Below are positions 19,367-28,997 of a DNA stretch of 64,000 bases, in pieces. The position numbers and the translations under genes are program-made. Source of the stretch: CBDCVY01 sp965223245 (GTDB lineage Bacteria; Nitrospinota; Nitrospinia; Nitrospinales; Nitrospinaceae); the NCBI GenBank assembly GCA_965223245.1, contig CBDCVY010000013.1, positions 3,534,001-3,598,000 on the forward strand. Direction: 5' to 3'. The notes beneath the pieces were generated by a model that worked only from the letters and a program-made list of their open reading frames with translations, made no database searches and had not been told where the DNA came from. The stretch's first letter is position 1; each line of letters starts with the position of its first letter.

Positions 19367-19407
19367 ATTAGATATTATCTGAAATGAAAGAAGTTTTTAA
19401 ATAAAAA

Positions 19408-19944
19408 CTATAACTTGGTTTCAGTCCCCAATGCCGAGGCTATTTTGTGTAACATTTCTTTTTCGCCTGCACTCACACGTTCTCCTCCAAATCCTAAAAA
19501 CCCACCTTCCTTAGCTGACATAGCCACTTTTTCAGCAACTGACATTGCCCACTCCTTGTATTCCGAAGCCTCCGTTGGAGCGGCTTTTTCTTCCAGTAAA
19601 CTTTTGACCTGTTGGCAATCTTGAAGACATTGTTCAAGAAATTTTTCTTTGGAGTCCACTCCTTTTTCTTTCATGCGCCCCACACTTTTTTCGCGATAGT
19701 TTTTGGCTCTATCCCATGCGCCTTCTTTCGGGCCAGCGCCCATATTGGGAAGAATATTCTGAATGAGTTCATTGTCGGGGTATTCCTTCAGCCCCGATAA
19801 AACTGATTTTGCATTGGACCAGCTTTCTTTTAAAGTCCCGAAGATACCGCTACTTTCCGACATGGCAATAGCTGTACCAATCATAGACGGTGTGTTTGTG
19901 AGTAAGAATATTTCATCTTCTGAATATTTGTCTGCAAGTGCCAT
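19408..19944 (-). CDS. Hypothetical all-alpha cytosolic protein
   Basis: 178 residues, no signal peptide or membrane helix, predicted largely helical. It contains a glycine-rich patch near the C-terminus (KEGGFLGFGGERVSAGEKEM) that looks like a conserved core, and a Cys pair in LEQCLQDCQQ. The start is well supported by the strong Shine-Dalgarno GGGGGAGGG just ahead of the ATG at 19944. I do not recognise an assigned function. Confidence 0.75.
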   Translation of the reverse strand: MALADKYSEDEIFLLTNTPSMIGTAIAMSESSGIFGTLKESWSNAKSVLSGLKEYPDNELIQNILPNMGAGPKEGAWDRAKNYREKSVGRMKEKGVDSKEKFLEQCLQDCQQVKSLLEEKAAPTEASEYKEWAMSVAEKVAMSAKEGGFLGFGGERVSAGEKEMLHKIASALGTETKL

Positions 19945-20035
19945 AACCCTCCCCCTGACTAATTTATTCCAATGTTTAAAATGAAAAGAAATTGTAGCAT
20001 AATTAGTTTGGACAAAAAATGGCTATTGCTTAAAG

Positions 20036-20302
20036 TTATAGATTACAATAAATTATCTGATCTCCCCCAGGTTTAGATTTGATCATCTCATCCCATTCGC
20101 TCAATAATTTTTTTCTGTCAGATAAATTTTTAGATAAAATAAATTTATGTTTTAATAATAAGATAATATGGTGAATTAAGATTTTTGAATAGAAACAATT
20201 AAAAGCCCTCTCATCACTACTTTTGCTGCTACAAACAAATACATACCCTTGAAAAACGAAGGTAAGTCGTAACGCTTCATAACTATTAGAAATACCCTTC
20301 AA
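20036..20302 (-). CDS. Possible small basic protein with TTG start
   Basis: A minus-strand frame upstream of the MscS gene would give 88 residues from a TTG at 20302, preceded by AAGGA about 10 bases ahead. The predicted product has a plausible protein-like composition (for example FNCFYSKILIHHIILLLKHKF followed by a Lys/Glu-rich tail ending in YCNL). The longer frame on the same strand overlaps mscS and is rejected. If real, its ribosome-binding site lies only about 20 bases from that of mscS on the opposite strand. No family recognised. It also accounts for most of the 386-base gap. Confidence 0.35.
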   Translation of the reverse strand: MKGISNSYEALRLTFVFQGYVFVCSSKSSDERAFNCFYSKILIHHIILLLKHKFILSKNLSDRKKLLSEWDEMIKSKPGGDQIIYCNL

Positions 20303-20330
20303 TAAAATCGATTCCTTAGGAGAACGTTTA

Positions 20331-21221
20331 ATGGATATTATTTTTGAAAAAATTCCATACATATGGGAACTTCTGAATACCCCTTTGTTTGAATTGGATG
20401 GAAACAAGGTTTCTCTCGTTTCTTTTATCATTGCATTATTTATTCTCTTTGGTTTTTTTATAATTTCTAAATTAGTTGAACGTGGGGTACATAATTCTCT
20501 CAAAAATAAATCTATCGATCCGGGAATTAAAGGGTCGATCGAGCGATTTTCCAAATATTTAACCGTTATCGCTGGTGTTTTCATTGCTCTCGATACTATC
20601 GGGATAAGTATGTCTTCCATTGCCGCTTTAGGTGCCGTTTTAATGGTGGGTATTGGTTTTGGATTACAAAATATAACTCAAAACTTTATTTCGGGTATTA
20701 TCATTCTTTTGGAACGCCCCATCAAACAGGGAGATATTGTGATCGTAGGCGATGTCTCGGGAAGAGTTCGTGATATTCGAGTTCGATCCACTATTATTGA
20801 AACAAGAGATGATGTCGCTATTATTGTTCCCAATTCCCAGTTTATTGCGGAGCAAGTCATCAATGACAGTTTCTCAGGCCACACTATTCGGAAAACTTTA
20901 AAAGTGGGTGTGGCTTACGGTTCTGATGTTGAATTAGTAACGAAAATACTTATGAAACTTGCGGAATCAAATGAACAGATTCTAAAAAATCCGGCACCTA
21001 AAGTCTTTTTTATGGATTTTGGAAGCTCGTCATTAGATTTTGAGTTGCGTTTTTGGGTGACAGAACTTTGGGCTACTGACTCGATTCTTTCTGAATTAAG
21101 ATACAATATTGATCGTGAATTTAGAAATGAGAATGTTTGTATTCCATTTCCTCAACGAGATCTTCATATCAAAACCTCAGAGCCTCAATTTAGTCTTGCT
21201 TATAAACAGGTATCCTCTTAA
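20331..21221 (+). CDS. mscS: Small-conductance mechanosensitive channel (MscS family)
   Basis: The 296-residue protein is close to the usual MscS length (286 in E. coli). It has N-terminal membrane helices (~24-50, ~65-88), a pore-lining TM3 rich in Gly and Ala (AALGAVLMVGIGFGLQ, ~100-116) and the beta domain starting LLERPIKQGDIV. The rest forms the cytosolic alpha/beta vestibule. It opens under membrane tension to release solutes during hypo-osmotic shock. TAGGAGAACGTTTA gives a good ribosome-binding site before the ATG. Stand-alone gene. Confidence 0.92.
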   Translation: MDIIFEKIPYIWELLNTPLFELDGNKVSLVSFIIALFILFGFFIISKLVERGVHNSLKNKSIDPGIKGSIERFSKYLTVIAGVFIALDTIGISMSSIAALGAVLMVGIGFGLQNITQNFISGIIILLERPIKQGDIVIVGDVSGRVRDIRVRSTIIETRDDVAIIVPNSQFIAEQVINDSFSGHTIRKTLKVGVAYGSDVELVTKILMKLAESNEQILKNPAPKVFFMDFGSSSLDFELRFWVTELWATDSILSELRYNIDREFRNENVCIPFPQRDLHIKTSEPQFSLAYKQVSS

Positions 21222-21348
21222 ATAAAATTCGAGAGCATGAAATCTCGTTAATTAAACTCTAAAAATCTAGTGCAACTTTGTGTAGCTCAATTAACCCTCA
21301 CCTTACTTTTAAACTAGAATTGTTTTTGAATCAGGAAAGATTGAAAAA

Positions 21349-21807
21349 TTAAAATAAATTTAACCAGGAGGGTTTCAATTTTGGACTAAAATTTGGCCGA
21401 ATATTTGCTGGATCGGATGATTTGGGTACCACTTGAATACACTGCTTTTCAAATTTTTGGCCTTGAGAAAAACAAAAATTAAGATCAAAAAAGCCCTCAC
21501 TCCTAAACTCAAACTGAAAAGCCTTAAGGGGAGCAATTTCTTTCACTGATAAAATTTCTTTTTGTGTTCCTCTGGAAAGAATAGATAAACTCAATATGGT
21601 GAAATTAGAGCTATTCTTTAAATTAACGCTATAGTCCAAGGGAATCTGATGTTTTTGTGGACCATTTGGGGAACAATCCAAATAAAGAGTTGTTATTTTT
21701 TCACTTATTTCCGGAAGGGTTTGGTCTTCCATTGAAAGAATGTTATGCCAAATTCTGGACGATATGAAATTGGAATCATAGTGTATTTTAAGGTTATGTA
21801 AATTCAA
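21349..21807 (-). CDS. Hypothetical protein
   Basis: 152 residues without a signal peptide or membrane helix. The middle part alternates polar and hydrophobic residues (SNFTILSLSILSRGTQKEILSV and so on), suggesting a beta-sandwich fold. It has three cysteines. No family recognised. No clear ribosome-binding site is seen, which lowers confidence that the start, or the gene itself, is correct. Confidence 0.5.
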   Translation of the reverse strand: MNLHNLKIHYDSNFISSRIWHNILSMEDQTLPEISEKITTLYLDCSPNGPQKHQIPLDYSVNLKNSSNFTILSLSILSRGTQKEILSVKEIAPLKAFQFEFRSEGFFDLNFCFSQGQKFEKQCIQVVPKSSDPANIRPNFSPKLKPSWLNLF

Positions 21808-21902
21808 GGATGGGTCTCAACTCTTATAGTATTAATATTAGAACGAATCAATTTTATGGGTGAAAATTGATTATATAAAGACAGTTTTAAAACGGCAATA
21901 GG

Positions 21903-21948
21903 AAAAAACCCGACAGAATGAAGGAATTTTCTGAGTTTTCATGTCGGG
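21903..21948 (-). terminator. Rho-independent terminator of the response-regulator gene
   Basis: Inverted repeat CCCGACA/TGTCGGG (21909-21915 with 21942-21948), followed on the minus strand by TTTTTT. It lies about 75 bases after the stop of the gene at 22022-22705 and fits as its terminator. Confidence 0.8.
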
Positions 21949-22021
21949 AAATTTTACTATTTGAGTGATACAAAGTTTAAGTAAATAAACTTGGCATGGG
22001 CAAAATGGATCATATTTATTG

Positions 22022-22705
22022 TCAAATTAAATCATGATTAAAGGCGTAATAAATCAGTTCGGAATTTTTTTTCATCTGCATTTTCTCTAAAATTCGAGTG
22101 CGATAAGTGCTAATAGTTTTTACACTCAAATTCAATCTATTTCCTATCTCCACTAAAGGAATCCCCTTTCCGATTAGGCACAATACTTGGTACTCCCTAT
22201 CGGATAAGGACTCATGCAAATTTTTGTAGGATGCTGAAAAATCAAAAGCCAATTTCTCTAAGATACTTTGACTTACGAAATTACCTCCCTGTGCCACTTT
22301 TCTTACTGCATCTAAAATTTTTTCTCCGGAAGCTTCTTTAGTCAGATAACCGGATGCACCTGCTTTTATTAACCTCACTCCTAATTGATCCTCTGACTTT
22401 TCGCTCAACACGAGAATGGGTAGTTTGGGACGTTCTGTTTTTATTTTTTTTAAAATATCCAGACAATTTTGATTCGGCAATAAGGTATCCAATAAAATTA
22501 AATCCACGGCAGAGTCATTGATTTGTTTTAATAAGTCTTTATCGTTGTCCACCAAGGCCTTTACTTTAATATCATCAGTTTCCGAAAAAAGGTTTTTTAA
22601 ACCCATTAGAAAAATTGGATGAGTATCAGCAATTAATATATTGATATCGCTTTTTTGTTTCATACTTATTTGGGTATTTGGGATTTCTTGAATAATTGAG
22701 TGCAA
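22022..22705 (-). CDS. NarL/FixJ-family response regulator (orphan)
   Basis: The N-terminal receiver domain (about residues 20-135) has an acidic pocket (ILIADTHP) and the phospho-accepting Asp in DLILLDTLLP; the conserved Lys is in YLTKEA. The C-terminal LuxR-type helix-turn-helix begins LSDREYQVLCLIGKG (~residue 165) and ends with TYRTRILEKMQMKK. The TTG start at 22705 has an AAGGGA site 7 bases ahead; the internal ATG at 22663 is an alternative. No kinase is adjacent in the same operon. It is clearly similar to the regulator at 27612-28265, so the NarX-like kinase there may serve both, which is an inference. Confidence 0.88.
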   Translation of the reverse strand: MHSIIQEIPNTQISMKQKSDINILIADTHPIFLMGLKNLFSETDDIKVKALVDNDKDLLKQINDSAVDLILLDTLLPNQNCLDILKKIKTERPKLPILVLSEKSEDQLGVRLIKAGASGYLTKEASGEKILDAVRKVAQGGNFVSQSILEKLAFDFSASYKNLHESLSDREYQVLCLIGKGIPLVEIGNRLNLSVKTISTYRTRILEKMQMKKNSELIYYAFNHDLI

Positions 22706-22752
22706 TTATTGTCCCTTTAAATTAATAATTTATGTTCCGAAAATTAAGTTAT

Positions 22753-24486
22753 CTAAAACTCTTCTTCAACAAATTCCAAGTGTTTCTGTTTTGCTAAAAA
22801 TAAAATGCATTCTGAAAAATCTTTAAAAGTGAATTGCTCGATAACTAAACTGGGAATCAATTCTATTTTTCTTAACATGATATTCGGTTGTTCACGGAGG
22901 CCTGAAATTAAAACGGTGATATTTCGATTTTTTAAACTCATAACCATTTCCTCTAAAGCATATAACCCCGTTTGATCAATATAGGGAACTTCGTTCATTT
23001 TTAATATCACCACTCGAATGTTCTGAACTTTTTTGGATAGTTCCTGGAGTGTGTTTGCTACTCCAAAAAATAGGGGTCCTTGAAATTTTTTAACTAAAAC
23101 TTCCTTAGAATAGTCTCCCATCAAACATAATTTATCGTCTTCCAATTGATGGGAATTATTTTCAAGAGTTTTGAGTTTGTCAGAAAGAGGTAAAATTTCG
23201 GCCTGATTTTCCACCATATCCCCCATCTTTCTCATAAAGATGAATAGGGAAAAAAACAATCCGATTCCAACTGCTTCAATGAGATCTACAAATACGGTTA
23301 AAAGCATAACAATTATCATTACGGCGGCTTCCTCTTTCGGCCAGTTTTTTAAATTTTTTAATCCTTTGTAGTCAATGATTCCAATACCAACTGTAATTAA
23401 GATGCCCGCTAAAACTGGAATGGGAATTTGCTCCACAAGGCCTCCTGCGAGAAGTAAAACTAATATCAGTGAACACCCATGGACGACGCCGGAAAGACGA
23501 GTTCTTGCGCCAGAGTGAGTATTGACCAAGGTAGACATGGTCGTTCCGGCACCGGGAATTCCGCCTATGACAGCGGAAACCATATTTCCTATTCCTTGAC
23601 CAATAAGTTCCTGGTCACTGTCATGTTTAGTTTTGGTAACGTTATCGGCAATGACTGAGGTCAACAAAGAATCTATGGAACCCAGCAAGGCCAGGGTCAG
23701 TGCTGGTAAATATACAGTTTTAAGATCGGTTATAGAAACTTGACCCAGTAACGACAATTTGAGTTCCGGCAATTGATTAGGAATGCTTCCAATAACAGGA
23801 ACATCGAGGTTGGTCCAAATTGCAACGACGGATACCGACACCAGGGCAACTAAAATATTTGGAACGGACCGCGTTATTTTGGGAAACATATATATGATAG
23901 CAATGGTCACTATTCCGAGAACGGCTACTTCCGGATTAAGATCTTGAAATGCTTCGGAAATATGGGTGCAGATACTGATTACATTCTTAGGAGACTCTTT
24001 TCCCATTAAAGGAAAAATTTGTAGAAGAATAATTATAATTCCTATCCCAGTCATAAAACCGGAAATCACGGTATAGGGGATATAACGAATGTATTTTCCT
24101 AATTTAATCAGACCAAAAATAAACTGAAATACACCTGCTAGAAAAAAGGTTAAAATAATAGTTGGAAGTGCAGATTCTAACCCTCCTGTTTGATCAATAG
24201 CATTGCTTATGACTACAGCAGCGACCACTACCATAGGGCCTGTGGGACCACTGATTTGAGTAGGAGTTCCGCCGAATGCTGAAGCGACAATACCTAATGC
24301 AATGGCACCATATATCCCGGCAACGGGTCCCAATCCTGATTGAGTTCCAAACGCAAGAGCCAAAGGAATTGCGATAATTCCTGCGGAAATACCCCCGGCA
24401 ACATCACCTTTCCAGTGAGTCAAAGGAAACCGTTTGAAAAAATTGTTGGGGATATTCTTAATTGAAGGTAGGAAATTACTCAACAT
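22753..24486 (-). CDS. SulP family anion permease with STAS domain
   Basis: 577 residues. The N-terminal ~430 residues form the SulP transporter core, with signature segments such as GDVAGGISAGIIAIPLALAFG and ISGPTGPMVVV, and about 12 helices. The C-terminus (~440-570) is a STAS domain with the motif PYIDQTGLYALEEM. Family members transport sulfate, bicarbonate or other anions; the substrate cannot be told from sequence here. It lies between an orphan response regulator and a HAMP sensor on the same strand, so it may be under their control, but this is only suggested by position. Confidence 0.9.
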   Translation of the reverse strand: MLSNFLPSIKNIPNNFFKRFPLTHWKGDVAGGISAGIIAIPLALAFGTQSGLGPVAGIYGAIALGIVASAFGGTPTQISGPTGPMVVVAAVVISNAIDQTGGLESALPTIILTFFLAGVFQFIFGLIKLGKYIRYIPYTVISGFMTGIGIIIILLQIFPLMGKESPKNVISICTHISEAFQDLNPEVAVLGIVTIAIIYMFPKITRSVPNILVALVSVSVVAIWTNLDVPVIGSIPNQLPELKLSLLGQVSITDLKTVYLPALTLALLGSIDSLLTSVIADNVTKTKHDSDQELIGQGIGNMVSAVIGGIPGAGTTMSTLVNTHSGARTRLSGVVHGCSLILVLLLAGGLVEQIPIPVLAGILITVGIGIIDYKGLKNLKNWPKEEAAVMIIVMLLTVFVDLIEAVGIGLFFSLFIFMRKMGDMVENQAEILPLSDKLKTLENNSHQLEDDKLCLMGDYSKEVLVKKFQGPLFFGVANTLQELSKKVQNIRVVILKMNEVPYIDQTGLYALEEMVMSLKNRNITVLISGLREQPNIMLRKIELIPSLVIEQFTFKDFSECILFLAKQKHLEFVEEEF

Positions 24487-24573
24487 TCAAATCCTTTAAT
24501 TGCCTATAAGGACTAATTTTTATAAACAAGTTCAAAATCCATGATAAATAATCTATTTACTCTATTTGTAATT

Positions 24574-25758
24574 TCAATTTTTGGTGGCAACGAGCCGGGT
24601 CATTATTTTGTTTAAATGGTTCGACAACTCTCCGAATTCATCCTTCGTGTCATCAGGCAAAGGTTTATATTTGTACTTTCCTTTGGCTAAATTAGTGGCT
24701 CGTTCACTTATGGTATGGATTCTTTCGTTAATGCTTCGGGTGATATTAGAACCTAACACACCGCCCAGTAAAGAGGAAATGAAAAAAAGTAACACTAAAA
24801 CTACAATTATCAGATGAGTTTGATTGGATAGCCCTTTTACATCGCCCTGTAGAAGTTCATCTTGGTTTTGTGCCATCATATTTAACTGAGATTTAATTCT
24901 TAAAGCTGTAGGAATAGCATCGGATTCCAACCAATATTGAGCCCAATTCCATTTTTTTCCTGATCGAATTGAAATAACTTGATGAACCAACTCACCAAAT
25001 TTTTGAAAAGAGCTTTCCAATCGGATAAAGGCTGTTCTCTGTTGATTATTAAATGAACTTTTAATTTGTTTTAATTGCAAAAATAGTTTTTCATTTTTGT
25101 CCCAATTTTGAAAAAACATGGATTTGAATTCATTTTTACCGGAGAGTAGGAATTGATCTACACTCGCCATGACTAGAGGAAAGGTGGCTTCTAATTCGGT
25201 TAACCATTGTAGTTTTTCGTTTAAAGATGTTGAAGAATATTTGATTTCTTCAGCTACCATCTTTTTTAAATTCAACATTATATTGGACTCTAAAGGAACC
25301 ACTTCATCAAATAATAATTGTTTTGCTGGATTATTTTTGAGGGTATGAGCAATGTTTTCGATTTTTTCCTGAAATTTTTTAAAATTCCAAATGTCTTTCT
25401 GAATGGCATTTAAACTTTCATTATTATTGGGATTGGTCCAAGACTTTGACAGTTGAGTCATCTTTTCTAAGGAAGGTTCAATTTGGTTTTGCCAAGCTTC
25501 CTTTCTTTCTATTTTAAATTGCTTTTCTCCTAAAATGACCCAACCTCGAAGGGCGGCTAAGGAATGATTGATTCCATTCAACATCACCAAACTTGAGTGC
25601 GAGGTAGGAACGCGGATTTGATTAATTCTTTGGGTGACGTGTTCCAGGTTTTTGATCTGATAGATGGATACCAGAACAATTGCCATAAGAATGAAAACAA
25701 TCAGTCCAAAAGCCCAACCCATTTTTTTGGCGACAGACCAATCTTGATATTTAGGCAT
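24574..25758 (-). CDS. Membrane sensor with four-helix-bundle ligand domain and HAMP, no output domain
   Basis: 394 residues: TM1 (~12-33), a large periplasmic helical region (~35-305) of the methyl-accepting-chemotaxis sensor type (hallmark ALRGWVILG, residues ~67-75), TM2 (~313-335) and a HAMP domain (~337-390) with DEFGELSNHLNKIMTRL. It stops directly after HAMP: no kinase, cyclase or chemotaxis signalling domain follows and no frame continues downstream. The protein could be a truncated receptor, or could act by binding a partner such as the NarX-like kinase encoded divergently upstream. Usual chemoreceptors are longer by about 250 residues. Confidence 0.8.
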   Translation of the reverse strand: MPKYQDWSVAKKMGWAFGLIVFILMAIVLVSIYQIKNLEHVTQRINQIRVPTSHSSLVMLNGINHSLAALRGWVILGEKQFKIERKEAWQNQIEPSLEKMTQLSKSWTNPNNNESLNAIQKDIWNFKKFQEKIENIAHTLKNNPAKQLLFDEVVPLESNIMLNLKKMVAEEIKYSSTSLNEKLQWLTELEATFPLVMASVDQFLLSGKNEFKSMFFQNWDKNEKLFLQLKQIKSSFNNQQRTAFIRLESSFQKFGELVHQVISIRSGKKWNWAQYWLESDAIPTALRIKSQLNMMAQNQDELLQGDVKGLSNQTHLIIVVLVLLFFISSLLGGVLGSNITRSINERIHTISERATNLAKGKYKYKPLPDDTKDEFGELSNHLNKIMTRLVATKN

Positions 25759-26242
25759 GTCACAATCTCCTAGTAAAATTTTCTCAAATTCATACGAAAG
25801 TTAGTTAAATAGGGAAGTCCTCTACCCTGAAAATCGTTAAATTAGGCAGCCCCCCTAAGTCCCCTCTTTGCTTTTTGCTATAAATTATAAAAAGTGGAAC
25901 ATTTGAGGAATCCCACATTTGATGAATTGCCCCTAACAATTTTTGTGATATTTGCCTAGCAGTTTCTGCTATAAACCAGGAGTTAAGGAGGTATGTAATT
26001 CATTTTTAAGGAATTATAAGTTTTTATTATTGAGTAGTTCTCAATATATAAAAATTGGTAGACGGTGAAAGGTAAGAGACAATGATTGTCCTCTCAAGAA
26101 ATTTTTTTTAAACTTACCTTTTCTAACTTAAACCATATAATTTTCGAAGAAAGTAAATGCAAGCGTGATAAAAGACAAAATTTTTTTGAGAATTTTTCGG
26201 ATCAACTTAATAATGAATTAGGAATTATCTAAAAATTGAACT
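25759..26242. other. Intergenic region between divergent sensor genes
   Basis: 484 AT-rich bases without a supported gene. A palindrome GACAAT-G-ATTGTC is centred near 26087 and could be an operator. No tRNA or obvious terminator was found. Confidence 0.5.
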
Positions 26243-27628
26243 ATGGTAAAAACCAAAATTGAAAACCTTTCGATATCTATGTGGATCTATTTTCTGATGG
26301 GAGTCGTTGGTTTAATAATTGTTGGGACTATGTTCTACAGTTATAACAAAGCGGTTCGAATGAATACCTTATATGCGCCTCTGATATATTCCAGCGTTGA
26401 AATTGAATTAAATGTGACGATGGCGCATCTCATGGTAGAAGAAATTTTGAATGGGGACGAATTTGAAGAAAATTTAGTTTGGGAAAATTATGCACGTGCA
26501 GAGTGGTATGCTAACGCTATTTTACGGGGTGGTCGGAATGAAGAGAATGTTATTTTACCACTTAGAGATAAAGGAATGCGACCCATCGTTAAGGATTTGA
26601 TTCAACGATTAGAAGAATTCAAAAAGATATCTAAAATCCGTTTGTCAAAAAGAGAAACTTCCGGGCCAGGGACTGAAATCGATAAAAAATATAATCGTTT
26701 GTTTGCCATCTTTTTAAAAGAAGCAAAAGAAGTTAAAAGGAATTTGCAACAAGTTATGGCGGAAGATTTGAACAGATTTCGTTACACTCAATTTGCCTTA
26801 ATAACTACCGGAATATTTTTGGCATTATTCGTCTGTGTTACCTTATATAAATTGGAAAAATTAAGAGCACGGGATTTCAAAAATTTAAAAAAATCAAACG
26901 ATGCCTTGGAAAAAGAAATCCAGGAAAGGTTACGCACTGATCATGATTTGCGAAACTCGCGAGAAAGTTTAAGGAAATTGAGTAATCAACTGCAATCGAT
27001 TCGTGAGGATGAAAAGACTCGAATCGCAAGAGAAGTCCACGATGAACTTGGCCAAATGTTAACAGGGTTAAAAATGGAATTATCCTGTTTAGAAAACGAT
27101 ATGAAGGTCGACCCGAATTGTCTGCATGAAAAAGTACTCTCCATGAAAGAACTCACCGAGACCACTATTAATTCTGTACGTCGAATTGCAACAGAACTGA
27201 GACCTCAAATCCTGGATGTTTGGGGTTTGGCAGAAGCCATTGAGTGGCAGGCTCGGGATTATCAGCAGCGAACGGGAATAACCTGTAAAGTGTATATTCC
27301 CAATAAAAATACAAAACTGAATAAAGACCTTAAAACATCTTTATTTAGAATTTTCCAGGAGGCCTTAACGAATGTAGCTCGTCATGCACAGGCTTCTCGA
27401 GTAGAAATTTCTTTAGAAGTAGAGACTGAGGGGTTGGTGTTAAAAATTATCGACAACGGTTTGGGAATCAAAAAAACACAATATCCCAATTACGAGTCCT
27501 TAGGATTGTTAGGTATTGAAGAACGCGTCCATTATTGGAAGGGTCAATTTAAAATAAATGGGAACCCAAATGAGGGGACCTGTCTCCACGTTTTTATTCC
27601 ACTGAATAATTATGAACCCGTCTCCTGA
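26243..27628 (+). CDS. NarX/DegS-type sensor histidine kinase
   Basis: 461 residues: TM1 (~13-34), a short extracytoplasmic domain (~35-178) rich in helices, TM2 (~182-203), a coiled linker and a HisKA_3 dimerisation domain with the phosphoacceptor motif REVHDELGQMLTGLK (~residues 265-279). The HATPase domain has the N-box EALTNVARHA (~373-382) and a G-box with DNGLGI. It should autophosphorylate and pass phosphate to the regulator encoded immediately downstream, whose start overlaps its end by 17 bases. The signal sensed is not visible. The ribosome-binding site is weak. Confidence 0.9.
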   Translation: MVKTKIENLSISMWIYFLMGVVGLIIVGTMFYSYNKAVRMNTLYAPLIYSSVEIELNVTMAHLMVEEILNGDEFEENLVWENYARAEWYANAILRGGRNEENVILPLRDKGMRPIVKDLIQRLEEFKKISKIRLSKRETSGPGTEIDKKYNRLFAIFLKEAKEVKRNLQQVMAEDLNRFRYTQFALITTGIFLALFVCVTLYKLEKLRARDFKNLKKSNDALEKEIQERLRTDHDLRNSRESLRKLSNQLQSIREDEKTRIAREVHDELGQMLTGLKMELSCLENDMKVDPNCLHEKVLSMKELTETTINSVRRIATELRPQILDVWGLAEAIEWQARDYQQRTGITCKVYIPNKNTKLNKDLKTSLFRIFQEALTNVARHAQASRVEISLEVETEGLVLKIIDNGLGIKKTQYPNYESLGLLGIEERVHYWKGQFKINGNPNEGTCLHVFIPLNNYEPVS

Positions 27629-28265
27629 TAACTCAATTAAAGTCTTGATTGTTGATGATCATGCCGTAGTTAGGCATGGACTCCGCCACATACTTTCCCA
27701 AGATGAGAATATCCAAATTGCAGGAGAAGCAGAAGATGGAACTCGAGCATTAGAGCTAATACAAGCGTTAGATATTGATGTTGTTTTAATGGATATTGAA
27801 ATGCCCGGAAAAACCGGAATAGAGGTTTTAGTCCAACTCAAAAACCTTTTTCCTGAGCTACCCGTCATAATCCTCAGTATTTTCGAAGAAGAGCAATACG
27901 GTCTCCGATTAATCAATTCAGGGGCTTCTGCCTATTTATCTAAAACTTGTCCTCCGGAACAACTATTGGATGCCATTAAAAAAGTGGCCAAAGGAAAAAA
28001 ATATATCACTCAAACCCTCAGCGAAAAATTAGCTATGAATTTGGGAAAAAACTCTAAGGGGCTTCCGCATGAGATTCTTTCCAACAGAGAATATCAGTTG
28101 TTTTTTATGATTGCCTCAGGGAAAAAAATTAAGGATATTGCTAATGAACTTTCCATAAGTATTAATACTGCCAACTCGCACCGAACCAACATTCTAAAAA
28201 AATTAAACATGAATAGTAATTCTGAGATCATTCGATATGCATTTCAAAATAATTTAATCAAATAA
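27612..28265 (+). CDS. NarL/FixJ-family response regulator, partner of upstream kinase
   Basis: 217 residues: receiver domain (~8-125) with IVDDHAVVR, phospho-accepting Asp in DVVLMDIEMPG and Lys in YLSKTC; LuxR-type DNA-binding domain (~150-215) beginning LSNREYQLFFMIASGKK. The overlap with the kinase gene suggests translational coupling and a cognate pair. It resembles the orphan regulator at 22022-22705, pointing to a duplication. Target genes are unknown; the SulP and HAMP-sensor genes nearby are candidates by position only. Confidence 0.92.
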   Translation: MNPSPDNSIKVLIVDDHAVVRHGLRHILSQDENIQIAGEAEDGTRALELIQALDIDVVLMDIEMPGKTGIEVLVQLKNLFPELPVIILSIFEEEQYGLRLINSGASAYLSKTCPPEQLLDAIKKVAKGKKYITQTLSEKLAMNLGKNSKGLPHEILSNREYQLFFMIASGKKIKDIANELSISINTANSHRTNILKKLNMNSNSEIIRYAFQNNLIK

Positions 28266-28304
28266 TCGCTAAATCTTTAATTTAAAACTTTTCTTGTAGA
28301 TTAA

Positions 28305-28871
28305 TTACTTCATTAACTTAGGGTTTGGAAGGTTCAGACCAAAGGCAGGAACTTCTTTATCTTGTTGGGTCAATTTTTGATATAACGCATGGAATTGGTT
28401 TGTATCTAATTCCGGATCTAACAAGGTATTCAATTGTTGAGTAGTAATAGGTTGTTGAGAGCTTTCAGCAAATAAAGAAGTCCCTAATCCCATCCAATGC
28501 GAATAAACAAACTTATGGTGAACTAAACTTTTAATCTCGCCATAATATTTCAAAGCCATCCAAAGTACGTGTTGCGCAATATAAACAGGGACACACCGGC
28601 CAATGGCCGCCACACGGGAAGGATTCTTCCCGGGATAACTCCAAAAAAAAACTTCCGTTTGACCCATTAATGAAAACTCCTTTCGCATTTCTCGAAATTT
28701 CGGTCTAAGTTTTTTTGAAAACCATGCCTCTACCTTCACGGGTTGTTCTTCTATGGATGGGCAAATAGTTTCGGCAATTGAGTAATTCGCATCAAATAAT
28801 AATAAGCCACTAACTAAACTTATGTATGTTAAATACCGATAGATACTTTTCATATTCATCAAATAAAACAC
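28305..28871 (-). CDS. Secreted protein, paralogue A of a two-member family
   Basis: 188 residues with a probable signal peptide (hydrophobic core around residues 13-26, then SIAETICP). The start may be an internal Met (position 6 or 8). The mature part shares motifs with the gene at 29435-29989: IGRCVPVYIAQHV, IKSLVHHKFVYSHWMGLGTS, QQPITTQQL and VPAFG, spanning the whole length. Two conserved cysteines could form a disulphide. No known family is recognised; a periplasmic or outer-membrane-associated role is inferred from the signal sequence. Confidence 0.75.
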   Translation of the reverse strand: MFYLMNMKSIYRYLTYISLVSGLLLFDANYSIAETICPSIEEQPVKVEAWFSKKLRPKFREMRKEFSLMGQTEVFFWSYPGKNPSRVAAIGRCVPVYIAQHVLWMALKYYGEIKSLVHHKFVYSHWMGLGTSLFAESSQQPITTQQLNTLLDPELDTNQFHALYQKLTQQDKEVPAFGLNLPNPKLMK

Positions 28872-28997
28872 AGTTACTGTAAATTTATATGAAGTACATA
28901 CTTAAAGATTGCTTTATGGTCTTTTCAAATAGTTTCCTAATAAAAATACAATAAAACAATTTTACCCTAATACTGAAAAATTTAATTGGAGAAAAAA

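Noticed and set aside
20303..20620. Minus-strand extension of the small gene into mscS
   Set aside because: It would overlap the well-supported mscS start and coding region.
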